Counted from the first letter of the stretch, positions 1-6,509 are shown. The stretch is 14,482 nucleotides of DNA from Eshraghiella sp964441705 (GCA_964441705.1 CAYTWF010000067.1:1-14482), one strand, 5' to 3'. A program made the numbers and translations. Notes: generated by a model from the sequence alone, not told the origin.

Positions 1-106
1 ATAATTCCTTACTGGTTGTAAGGGATATTAACCATAAATACATTGTAGTAGATAGAGACATTTCAGAAAAATAATATATTTCAAGGTGACAATCTGATAC
101 TCAGCT

Positions 107-123
107 ATGAGACTAAGTCTCAT
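107..123. promoter_or_regulatory. Perfect 7-3-7 inverted repeat (possible operator)
   Basis: ATGAGAC (107-113), spacer TAA, GTCTCAT (117-123) is a perfect palindrome in the non-coding stretch before the TetR gene. Its 17-bp size and 3-nt centre match the better-placed repeat at 208-224, so a dimeric regulator could bind both. The half-sites differ (GAGAC versus TTGACT), and it lies about 85 bp upstream of the promoter. It may instead serve another regulator or an upstream gene outside the window. Confidence 0.4.
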
Positions 124-195
124 CCACTAAATTCAAAAGCAGTAGAACAGTTAATCAATAAATATCTCATATAAGATATAAATAGAATAACATAT

Positions 196-224
196 TGACC
201 GAGGGTCATTGACTTTGAGTCAAT
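196..224. promoter_or_regulatory. Two overlapping inverted repeats, likely TetR operator
   Basis: TGACC-GAG-GGTCA (196-208) and ATTGACT-TTG-AGTCAAT (208-224) are both perfect inverted repeats. They share base 208 and the half-site pattern TGACY-N3-RGTCA, and their centres are 14 bp apart. The second covers the -35 hexamer of the promoter just upstream of the TetR gene. This is the usual arrangement for an autorepressing TetR-family protein, possibly two dimers bound side by side. The repeats are seen directly; the identity of the binder is inference. Confidence 0.6.
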
Positions 225-238
225 TATTGTGCTATAAA
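209..238 (+). promoter_or_regulatory. Predicted sigma-A promoter of the TetR/aldo-keto reductase operon
   Basis: -35 TTGACT (209-214), an 18-nt spacer and -10 TATAAA (233-238) place transcription start near 245, with an AAGGGG ribosome binding site at 255-260 before the ATG at 271. The -35 lies inside the inverted repeat at 208-224, so a bound regulator would block RNA polymerase. No other strong promoter was seen before the end of the DUF5131 gene at 4959, so this probably drives the whole gene run. Confidence 0.6.
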
Positions 239-270
239 GAAATAGTGATAAGAAAAGGGGAATCCAGATA

Positions 271-873
271 ATGACCAAAAGACAGGAAGCAGCCGCATCA
301 ACTAAGAGAAAAATAATCGAGGCGGCCAAGAGACTTATAACTGAAAAAGGATTCGAAGCAGTATCTGTAGAAGATATTACCAGAGAATGTGGTGTTGCAA
401 AGGGTACATTTTACACATATTTTAAGCGAAAAGAGGACATTACACCGGAGATATCTATGGAATTCTTTGAATCAATGGCAGAAGAGTTTGCAGAGATTAA
501 TGAAATTCCAGTATATGACAGGCTTCGCAGATACATGCACCGATTCATGGAACTGGTTCAGAGCAATGGAATCAGAATCTGCAGACAATGGAATTGTCAG
601 GTTATTGACCCACAAGACTGCAATGGATATGAGGAAAGCAAGCTTAAGTATGATATTGACTCATTAATTAGAATACTTACAGCCTGGGTGGAACAGAAAG
701 CTCTTAAGAAAAATACACCGGTGGACACTATTAGCTATATTATTATCAGTCAGCTGTATGGAATGATGCTGTGCTGGTGTATGTCTGATGGAAGGCTGGA
801 GCCACAGAACTTGATAGACAGCTTCTGTGATGAACAATTAGAAGGATTATTAAAAAAATATCTTAACAGGTAA
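271..873 (+). CDS. TetR/AcrR-family transcriptional regulator, cysteine-rich
   Basis: A cytoplasmic DNA-binding repressor of 200 residues, the normal TetR-family length. Residues about 12-58 form the N-terminal helix-turn-helix, with the typical run KRKIIEAAKRLI, then ITRECGVAKGTFYTYF and the KEDI motif. The remainder is the all-helical ligand-binding and dimerisation domain, which is not conserved enough to name an inducer. It contains seven cysteines (C40, C104, C109, C117, C168, C170, C186), many for this family, with CRQWNC and CWC clusters. Thiol or electrophile sensing is therefore possible but unproven. The ATG at 271 follows an AAGGGG site with 10-nt spacing. It is the first gene of a tightly spaced run with two Fe-S aldo/keto reductases, a nitroreductase and a rhodanese, and its own promoter carries inverted repeats, so it probably represses itself and the operon. 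Confidence 0.9.
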   Translation: MTKRQEAAASTKRKIIEAAKRLITEKGFEAVSVEDITRECGVAKGTFYTYFKRKEDITPEISMEFFESMAEEFAEINEIPVYDRLRRYMHRFMELVQSNGIRICRQWNCQVIDPQDCNGYEESKLKYDIDSLIRILTAWVEQKALKKNTPVDTISYIIISQLYGMMLCWCMSDGRLEPQNLIDSFCDEQLEGLLKKYLNR

Positions 874-887
874 AGGAGATAACACAC

Positions 888-2006
888 ATGGCATATTTAG
901 GAGAAAATATCAAAAAATTAGGATTTGGACTTATGCGTCTGCCGCAAAAGGAAGGAATAATAGACGTAGAGCAGACCAAAGAAATGGTAGACAGATTTAT
1001 GAAGGCAGGCTTTACATATTTTGATACAGCATGGGCCTATCCTGGCAGCGAAGACGCAATCCGCCAGGCACTTGTGGAACGATACCCAAGAGAAACCTTT
1101 ACAATTGCAACCAAAAATGCCGCATGGATTAACTGCAAGACAAGAGAGGATGCAATAGCTCAGTTTGATACATCACTTAAACAGACCGGTGCAGGATATT
1201 TTGACTTTTATCTTCTTCACAATCTTGGAGAGATGAGAACACATTATTTTGACGATTTTGATATGTGGAGCTTTGTAAAAGAGAAAAAAGAACAGGGACT
1301 TATTAAACATATTGGTTTTTCCTTTCATTCAACACCGGAAGAGCTGGAGGAGATATTAAAAGAGCACCCTGAGGCCGAGTTTGTTCAGCTCCAGATTAAC
1401 TACGCTGACTGGGAGAATCCGGCAGTTTTATCCAAAGGTGTCTATGAAATGGCAAGAAAATATAATAAGCCAATTGTAATTATGGAGCCTGTTAAGGGCG
1501 GTATGCTTGCTAATCCACCAGAAGCAGTAGCGGAGGTGTTAAAAAAGGCAGAACCAGACAGTTCGTGTGCTTCATGGGCAGTTCGTTTTGCAGCCAGTCT
1601 CGAAGGTGTTATCACGGTTCTTTCTGGAATGAGTACAGTGGAACAGATGGAAGATAATTTGTCATATATGAAGGATTTTAAAGGTCTTACCAATGAGCAG
1701 ACAGCAACAATTAATGATGCAAGGAAGGTTCTTAACAGTATACCACTGATACCATGTACAACCTGCAATTATTGTGCTAAAGTATGTCCTATAGGAGTCG
1801 GAATTTCCGGTTCATTTGCAGCTATGAATATGCTTACCTTATATAGTGATATTGCTGCAGCCAGGCATCAGGAAGGCTGGCTTGTGGGTGGTCATGGTAA
1901 AAAGAGCGCAAGCGAATGTATTAAATGTGGAAGGTGTGAGGAAGCTTGTCCTCAGCACATTGCTATCAGAGATGAACTTGTAAGAGTAAGTGAAGCATTG
2001 AAATGA
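888..2006 (+). CDS. Aldo/keto reductase with C-terminal [4Fe-4S] ferredoxin domain (catalytically intact)
   Basis: A 372-residue cytoplasmic oxidoreductase. An aldo/keto reductase TIM barrel spans about residues 8-280 and a bacterial ferredoxin-like tail about 286-365. The catalytic tetrad is complete: D46 and Y51 in FDTAWAYPGSE, K76 in TIATKN and H111 in YLLHN. Two cysteine sets follow, C290-x2-C293-x2-C296-x3-C300-P and C344-x2-C347-x2-C350-x3-C354-P, enough for two [4Fe-4S] clusters. Family knowledge says the barrel reduces aldehydes or ketones with a nicotinamide cofactor. The tail suggests that electrons can also come from or go to a ferredoxin-like partner, but the substrate cannot be read from sequence. 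The ATG at 888 follows an AAGGAGAT site (873-880), 14 nt after the TetR stop, which indicates co-transcription. A paralogous but catalytically altered reductase follows directly. Confidence 0.93.
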   Translation: MAYLGENIKKLGFGLMRLPQKEGIIDVEQTKEMVDRFMKAGFTYFDTAWAYPGSEDAIRQALVERYPRETFTIATKNAAWINCKTREDAIAQFDTSLKQTGAGYFDFYLLHNLGEMRTHYFDDFDMWSFVKEKKEQGLIKHIGFSFHSTPEELEEILKEHPEAEFVQLQINYADWENPAVLSKGVYEMARKYNKPIVIMEPVKGGMLANPPEAVAEVLKKAEPDSSCASWAVRFAASLEGVITVLSGMSTVEQMEDNLSYMKDFKGLTNEQTATINDARKVLNSIPLIPCTTCNYCAKVCPIGVGISGSFAAMNMLTLYSDIAAARHQEGWLVGGHGKKSASECIKCGRCEEACPQHIAIRDELVRVSEALK

Positions 2007-2025
2007 TTATATTGGGAGGTGCCAT

Positions 2026-3174
2026 ATGAATTACAGAACACTTGGAAGAACAGGACTTAAGGTCAGTGAAATCGGTCTTGGAGGAGAGTGGCTTGAACGC
2101 CACAATCCGGCAGAGGTACAGGACGTGATTAATGCATGCGAAGAACAGGGAATCAATATTTTGGACTGTTGGATGTCAGAGCCTAACGTACGTACCAATA
2201 TTGGTAATGCAATTAAGGCTCATCGCGACAAATGGATTATTCAAGGCCATATTGGTTCAACATGGCAGGATGGCCAGTATGTAAGAACAAGAGCGATAGA
2301 TAAGGTAGCACCTGCATTTGAGGACCTACTTACAAGACTGCAGACAGACTATATAGACCTTGGAATGATTCATTATGTTGATTCAGTTGAAGAATATCAG
2401 GATATAATGAATGGTGAATTCATTAAGTATGTCCGTGAGCTTAAGGAAAAAGGAATAATCCGTCATATCGGAATGAGTACTCACAATCCGGTTACAGCCA
2501 AAATGGCTGCGCAGTCAGGTGAGATAGAGATGATATTATTCAGTATTAATCCTGCATTTGACCTTTTGCCGGGAAGTGATGATGTACTTGATGTAATGTT
2601 TGCGGAGAACTATGCAGACAATCTTGGAGGAATGAATCCTGAAAGAGAGGAGCTCTACAGAATCTGTGAACAGCGAAACGTTGGAATTACAGTAATGAAA
2701 GGCTATGCAGGCGGTAGACTTTTTGACGCAGACCGCTCACCATTTGGAGTGGCACTTACACCTGTGCAGTGCCTGCACTATTGTCTTACAAGACCGGCAG
2801 TCGCCAGTGTTATGGTAGGCTATGATACAAGAGAGCATGTAATGGAAGGAGTATCATACGAGACAGCCTCTGATGAAGAAAAAGATTACGCAAGTGTTCT
2901 GGCCTCGGCACCAAAACATGCATTTGCTAATGGACAGTGTACATATTGTGGTCACTGCGCTCCATGTCCGGCCGGAATAGATATTGCCATGGTTAATAAG
3001 CTTGCAGACCTTGCCGCGATGCAGCCTGAGGTTCCTTCATCAATACAGGGACATTATGACAGCTTAAATGCAAAGGCTTCAGACTGTATTGGATGTCATG
3101 GCTGTGAGAGCAGATGTCCATTTGGAGTTAAGGTAGTTGAAAGAATGCACAGAACAAGTGAGATTCTGGGATAA
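2026..3174 (+). CDS. Aldo/keto reductase-like protein with [4Fe-4S] tail, catalytic Tyr and Lys missing
   Basis: A 382-residue protein. It begins with the aldo/keto reductase opening MNYRTLGRTGLKVSEIGLGG, continues as a TIM barrel to about residue 295, and ends in a ferredoxin-like tail. The cysteines are C305-x2-C308-x2-C311-x2-C314-P and C354-x2-C357-x2-C360-x3-C364-P. The barrel keeps the tetrad Asp (D47 in NILDCWMSEP) and His (H116 in GMIHYVD). The residue five after the Asp is E52 instead of Tyr, and the usual Lys strand reads IIQGHIG with no Lys. Standard carbonyl reduction is therefore doubtful. It may do altered chemistry, or act as an electron-transfer or structural partner of the intact reductase upstream; both are inference. 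GGGAGGT (2014-2020) precedes the ATG, 19 nt after the preceding stop. It is diverged from the upstream copy, so it is not a recent duplicate. Confidence 0.9.
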   Translation: MNYRTLGRTGLKVSEIGLGGEWLERHNPAEVQDVINACEEQGINILDCWMSEPNVRTNIGNAIKAHRDKWIIQGHIGSTWQDGQYVRTRAIDKVAPAFEDLLTRLQTDYIDLGMIHYVDSVEEYQDIMNGEFIKYVRELKEKGIIRHIGMSTHNPVTAKMAAQSGEIEMILFSINPAFDLLPGSDDVLDVMFAENYADNLGGMNPEREELYRICEQRNVGITVMKGYAGGRLFDADRSPFGVALTPVQCLHYCLTRPAVASVMVGYDTREHVMEGVSYETASDEEKDYASVLASAPKHAFANGQCTYCGHCAPCPAGIDIAMVNKLADLAAMQPEVPSSIQGHYDSLNAKASDCIGCHGCESRCPFGVKVVERMHRTSEILG

Positions 3175-3187
3175 CAGGAGAAATATA

Positions 3188-3781
3188 ATGAAAACATATG
3201 ACGCAATAATAACCCGAAGGTCAACCAGAAAATTCAAGAGTCAGCCAGTTGATGAGGCTGCTCTTAATGCAATTATAGAGGCTGGAAGGTATGCTCCCAG
3301 TGGGGGCAACAACCAGAAATGCCATTTTACCGTAGTTACCAACCAGACTGTACTAACAGAGATTGTAAGACTTGGCAATAATTATTTTAAACAGCTGTCT
3401 TATGATGAACACACATATCCTTCACTTGTAAGCAATATTAAAAAATCGCAGTCAGGTCATAATGAATTTCTATACGGCGCGCCAGTATTGATTATTGTTA
3501 CTAATGAAAAAGACTATGGTAACAATCTTGCGGATAGTGCCTGCGCCATTGAGAATATGATGGTCATGGCTAATGAGCTTGACATGGGAAGCTGTTGGAT
3601 TAATCAGCTTCACTGGATGAATGAGGATAATGCATTAAGGGAATACCTTGCCGGTTACGGAATAGATAAGGCTGAGACTATAACAGGCTCAGTTGCTATT
3701 GGATATGCGGATACTGTTGATGGAATGCCTGTAAGAACTCCAATAAAAAGAACAGGCAACATAGTGGACTGGGTCAGATAG
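3188..3781 (+). CDS. Nitroreductase family protein (FMN-dependent)
   Basis: A 197-residue cytoplasmic flavoenzyme of the nitroreductase superfamily. It starts MKTYDAIITRRSTRKF, where the R10/R11/S12 region is the usual FMN-phosphate contact. APSGGNNQ (36-43) is the second family motif, and GSCWI (134-138) is typical of the C-terminal half. Such enzymes use reduced nicotinamide, or sometimes ferredoxin, to reduce nitro, quinone or enone compounds; the substrate here is unknown. The reading frame is open further upstream (ATG at 3137), but that start would overlap the preceding gene by 38 nt and has no ribosome binding site. The ATG at 3188 sits 7 nt after AGGAG (3176-3180) and opens with the family's conserved N-terminus, so it is preferred. 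It lies 13 nt after the second reductase, in the same operon. Confidence 0.92.
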   Translation: MKTYDAIITRRSTRKFKSQPVDEAALNAIIEAGRYAPSGGNNQKCHFTVVTNQTVLTEIVRLGNNYFKQLSYDEHTYPSLVSNIKKSQSGHNEFLYGAPVLIIVTNEKDYGNNLADSACAIENMMVMANELDMGSCWINQLHWMNEDNALREYLAGYGIDKAETITGSVAIGYADTVDGMPVRTPIKRTGNIVDWVR

Positions 3782-3788
3782 GGTATAA

Positions 3789-4205
3789 ATGAATAAAAGA
3801 TTGAAAATAATAATATCCATAGTACTTGCGGCAGTAGCAGTAATTTTGATAATAACGGCAGTGCGGCACTTGACGAAGGGAGATAAGACAATGGCTGAAT
3901 ATACATCTATAACAATGCAGGAGGCAAAGGAAATTTTCGCAGAGGGCGGAAGCTATATAATCCTTGATGTGCGCACTGCGGAAGAATATGCAGAAGGACA
4001 CATTCCCGGAGCAGTCAATGTGCCTAATGAGGACATTGATGGTACAAGACCAGACGAGCTTTTGGATATCAATCAGACCATATACGTATACTGTAGAAGC
4101 GGAAGAAGAAGCAGACAGGCGGCATCCAAGCTGGCGGCAATGGGTTATACCAATATTATAGAATTCGGCGGAATTCTTGACTGGACCGGAGACCTTGAAA
4201 AATAG
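3789..4205 (+). CDS. Single-domain rhodanese with N-terminal membrane anchor
   Basis: A 138-residue protein. Residues 7-25 are strongly hydrophobic after a basic start (MNKRLK), giving a signal anchor or uncleaved signal peptide. Residues about 38-136 are a rhodanese-like domain, with the early motif ILDVRTAEEYAEGHIPGA and the active-site loop CRSGRRS in which C102 would carry the persulfide. The six-residue loop after the cysteine is the sulfurtransferase type, not the longer phosphatase type. The anchored form would face outward and might handle extracytoplasmic sulfur or thiol chemistry. The ATG at 3789 has only a weak site (AGGG). An internal ATG at 3891 has a strong AAGGGAGAT (3876-3884) 6 nt upstream and would give a soluble 104-residue protein containing the complete rhodanese fold. 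Both forms may be made. It lies 7 nt after the nitroreductase, in the same operon. Confidence 0.88.
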   Translation: MNKRLKIIISIVLAAVAVILIITAVRHLTKGDKTMAEYTSITMQEAKEIFAEGGSYIILDVRTAEEYAEGHIPGAVNVPNEDIDGTRPDELLDINQTIYVYCRSGRRSRQAASKLAAMGYTNIIEFGGILDWTGDLEK

Positions 4206-4219
4206 AAGGAAGAGATAAT

Positions 4220-4959
4220 ATGTCCATATGGAACCCATGGCACGGATGTAAAAAATAAGTCCGGGCTGCTACAACTGTTATGTATACAGAAGAGATGCAG
4301 AGTTTGGCAAGAACAGCAGCATTGTGACGAAAACTGCCAGCTTTGATATGCCGGTTAAAAGGAACAGACGCAGGGAATATAAGCTTTTACCTGAGACCGA
4401 ACCGGTGTATACCTGCATGACATCGGATTTTTTTATCAAAGAGGCAGACCAATGGCGTCCTGAAGCATGGCAGATGATGAAACAGCGTTCTGATTTAAGC
4501 TTTGTAATTATCACTAAGAGAATCGACCGCTTTATGGAGTGCATTCCCAGCGACTGGGGAGAGGGCTATGAGAACGTAACAATTATGTGTACCTGTGAGA
4601 ATCAGAATCGGGCGGATTACAGACTCCCGATTTTTCTTGATGCCCCAATCAGGCATAAGGCAATTATTCATGAACCAATGCTTGAGTCCATTAATATAGA
4701 AAAATATCTTGCCACAGGTCAGATTGAGCAGGTAATCTGCGGAGGCGAGTCAGGTGATAATGCCAGAGTCTGTGATTTTGCGTGGATTCTTGAGACAATG
4801 GAGCAATGCGTAAAATATGATGTGTCATTTCGATTCAAGCAGACCGGTGCCAGGTTCAAAAAGGGCAACCGGGTGTATCCAATAGAACGGAAGGACCAGA
4901 TGGTGCAGGCACAGAAGGCAGGAGTGGACTACCAGGCATATCAAGATGGAACCAGATAA
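4220..4959 (+). pseudogene. DUF5131 (phage Gp37/Gp68-like) protein, frameshifted near the N-terminus
   Basis: The ATG at 4220, behind AAGGAAGAG (4206-4214), opens with the family motif MSIWNPWHGCKK and then hits TAA at 4256. From AGT at 4258 a different frame continues the motif as SPGCYNCYVYRRD and stays open to the TAG-region stop at 4959. The break falls in a run of six A (4250-4255); one extra A would restore a continuous 246-residue protein reading KKISPGCYNCY. The conserved cysteines (C-x6-C-x2-C in the repaired frame) resemble a metal or Fe-S site, and this family is often considered radical-SAM-like, which I cannot confirm. A product starting at GTG 4324 (211 residues) would lack those cysteines. 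The cause could be a genuine inactivating deletion, a homopolymer sequencing error, or slippage at A6. The rest of the frame shows no decay, favouring a recent event or an error. Confidence 0.75.
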
Positions 4960-4984
4960 AAAAATTTGTTTGTAATGATAGAAT

Positions 4985-5013
4985 TTGCATTTTAATAATA
5001 ATAATGATACAAT
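4985..5013 (+). promoter_or_regulatory. Predicted promoter of the ATPase gene
   Basis: -35 TTGCAT (4985-4990), a 17-nt spacer and -10 TACAAT (5008-5013) predict a start near 5020. This agrees with the ATPase being transcribed apart from the operon upstream, from which it is separated by about 100 nt of AT-rich DNA. The -10 lies in the centre of a 19-bp perfect inverted repeat. Confidence 0.5.
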
Positions 5014-5020
5014 ATCATTA
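5002..5020. promoter_or_regulatory. 19-bp perfect inverted repeat over the -10 box (likely operator)
   Basis: TAATGATA (5002-5009), CAA, TATCATTA (5013-5020) is a perfect 8-3-8 palindrome whose centre coincides with the predicted -10 hexamer. A repressor bound here would occlude the promoter. No regulator gene is adjacent, so the binder is unknown, and self-regulation by the ATPase is not expected from its domains. An AT-rich chance palindrome is possible but unlikely at this length and position. Confidence 0.5.
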
Positions 5021-5028
5021 CTAAAAAA

Positions 5029-5042
5029 TGCGCATATGCGCA
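5029..5042. promoter_or_regulatory. 14-bp perfect palindrome in the ATPase leader
   Basis: TGCGCATATGCGCA is fully self-complementary and ends 4 nt before the GGAGG ribosome binding site (5047-5051). It is GC-rich against very AT-rich surroundings. As DNA it could be a protein site just downstream of the transcription start. As RNA it could fold into a five-base-pair hairpin beside the ribosome binding site. Confidence 0.45.
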
Positions 5043-5058
5043 ATTTGGAGGAATGAGT

Positions 5059-6312
5059 ATGGAGATTAATCGAGATGCATATTTAAACCAGCTTATTGAG
5101 AAAAAAAATAATGGAATGATAAAAGTGATAACGGGAATCAGAAGATGCGGGAAATCATATCTGTTGTTTCACATTTTTAAATCACATCTATTATCAGAGG
5201 GTATTGCAAAAGACCATATTATTGAAATTGCGCTTGATGGTATTGAGAATGAAGAATTACGGAATCCCAAAGAATGCTATAAATACATTAGAAATTGCTT
5301 AATTGATGAGAGCAACTATTATGTCCTTCTTGATGAAGTTCAATTCATGGAGAGATTTGAAGAAGTATTAAATAGCTTGCTGCGTATTGATAATGTTGAT
5401 GTGTACGTGACGGGGAGTAACTCAAGGTTTCTTTCCAGTGATATTGTTACCGAATTTAGAGGCAGAGGAGATGAGGTTCGAGTTTATCCACTTACATTTC
5501 ACGAATTTTATTCAGCGTATGACGGAGAGTATGATGATGCATGGAATGATTATATGACATATGGAGGATTACCTGTTGTAAGCGGACTGACTACAGAGAG
5601 ACAAAAATCAGATTATCTAAAGAATATATTTGAAAATGTTTATTTAAAGGATGTAATAGAACGTAATAAAATACAAAATGTGGATGAAATAAATACACTG
5701 GTTGATGTACTTGCTTCGTCGATTGGCTCACCAACCAATCCAACCAGAATATCCAATACATTTGCAAGTGAAAGAAAAACAACATATACTAACAAAACAA
5801 TTTCAAAACATATTGATTTTTTAATAGAGTCATTTTTGATTGCAAAGTCAGGCCGATATGACATTAAAGGAAGAAAATATATAGGTGCTAATCAAAAGTA
5901 TTATTATACTGATTTAGGACTTCGTAATGCAAGGCTGAATTTTCGTCAGCTTGAGCCAACACATATTATAGAAAACATTGTATATAATGAATTACTGACC
6001 AGAGGATATAATGTTGATGTTGGCGTTGTGGAGATAAACGAGAATAACAAGGATGGGCAAAGAATTCGAAAACAGCTGGAGGTTGATTTTGTGGTTAACC
6101 AGAGTAGTCAAAGATATTATATTCAGGTTGCATATGATATGAGCAGTAAGGAAAAACAGGAACAGGAACTAAAATCTCTGAAAAGTATTGATGACTCCTT
6201 TAAGAAAATTATTATTGTAAATGGAACAGGTAAGCCATGGAGAAATGAACAGGGGTTTGTTATTATGGGAATGAAGTATTTTCTTATGAATTACAATAGC
6301 CTTGAGTATTGA
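5059..6312 (+). CDS. AAA_14 / DUF4143 family ATPase
   Basis: A 417-residue P-loop ATPase of the archaeal/bacterial AAA_14-DUF4143 type. Walker A is GIRRCGKS (26-33), Walker B is YVLLDE (88-93, D92/E93) and a sensor-like VYVTGSNS follows at 115-122. TEFRGRGDEVRVYPLTFHEF (131-150) is a family hallmark. The C-terminal half (about 200-417) is the DUF4143-type region, ending in a PD-(D/E)xK-nuclease-like fold with E305, D343 and Q356-V-A, in which the usual Lys is absent. The biological role of this widespread family is not established. The ATG at 5059 is preferred because GGAGG (5047-5051) is 7 nt upstream; the in-frame ATG at 5053 is only 1 nt from it. The gene stands alone with its own promoter and palindromes. 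Such genes often occur in many scattered copies, consistent with an accessory gene. Confidence 0.9.
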   Translation: MEINRDAYLNQLIEKKNNGMIKVITGIRRCGKSYLLFHIFKSHLLSEGIAKDHIIEIALDGIENEELRNPKECYKYIRNCLIDESNYYVLLDEVQFMERFEEVLNSLLRIDNVDVYVTGSNSRFLSSDIVTEFRGRGDEVRVYPLTFHEFYSAYDGEYDDAWNDYMTYGGLPVVSGLTTERQKSDYLKNIFENVYLKDVIERNKIQNVDEINTLVDVLASSIGSPTNPTRISNTFASERKTTYTNKTISKHIDFLIESFLIAKSGRYDIKGRKYIGANQKYYYTDLGLRNARLNFRQLEPTHIIENIVYNELLTRGYNVDVGVVEINENNKDGQRIRKQLEVDFVVNQSSQRYYIQVAYDMSSKEKQEQELKSLKSIDDSFKKIIIVNGTGKPWRNEQGFVIMGMKYFLMNYNSLEY

Positions 6313-6331
6313 TTTAAATGTAATTTCACAA

Positions 6332-6360
6332 TTGAATTAATTATAACTAAGTGCTACAAT
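6332..6360 (+). promoter_or_regulatory. Predicted promoter of tRNA-Gly
   Basis: -35 TTGAAT (6332-6337), a 17-nt spacer and -10 TACAAT (6355-6360) predict a start near 6367, about 33 nt before the mature 5' end. This fits a tRNA gene transcribed with a short 5' leader. Confidence 0.5.
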
Positions 6361-6399
6361 ATGAAAAGGTTGTTTTCCTCATTAGGAATATACCTTTCT

Positions 6400-6470
6400 G
6401 CAGGGTTAGTACATCGGTAGTACGCCAGCTTCCCAAGCTTGAGAGGCGGGTTCGATTCCCGTACCCTGCT
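6400..6470 (+). tRNA. tRNA-Gly (anticodon CCC)
   Basis: The cloverleaf folds by eye. Acceptor GCAGGGT (6400-6406) pairs with ACCCTGC (6463-6469), and the discriminator is T6470, as expected for glycine. The D stem is GTAC/GTAC. The anticodon stem is CCAGC/GCTTG around loop TTCCCAA, with anticodon CCC at 6432-6434. The T stem is GCGGG/CCCGT with loop TTCGATT. CCA is not encoded (TTAACC follows), which is common in Firmicutes. It would read GGG codons. The anticodon stem has one C-T mismatch (6426 with 6440); all other positions pair, the T stem including one G-T wobble. No integrase or repeated 3' end is visible nearby. Confidence 0.92.
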
Positions 6471-6477
6471 TAACCTT

Positions 6478-6509
6478 AATCGGTCAGTAATCAACTGACC
6501 GATTTTTTT
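6478..6509 (+). terminator. Strong intrinsic terminator after tRNA-Gly
   Basis: AATCGGTCAGT (6478-6488), loop AATCA, ACTGACCGATT (6494-6504) forms a perfect 11-bp stem that runs into a seven-T tract (6503-6509). It begins eight bases after the mature tRNA 3' end. It ends the tRNA transcript and insulates the GH16 gene from upstream transcription. Confidence 0.9.

Noticed and set aside
4..26. Stem-loop with CCTTAC and GTAAGG arms at the window edge
   Set aside because: The 6-9 bp stem is followed by GGATATTA and not a T tract, and no upstream gene is visible to terminate. It could be the end of a terminator or chance.
3774..4238. 154-codon antisense frame opposite the rhodanese gene
   Set aside because: It is Cys/Tyr-rich low-complexity translation from the complement of a clear rhodanese gene, with no start signals.
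4220..4959. DUF5131 gene as evidence of a prophage
   Set aside because: The family was first named from phage proteins but is common in bacterial chromosomes, and no other phage gene is present.
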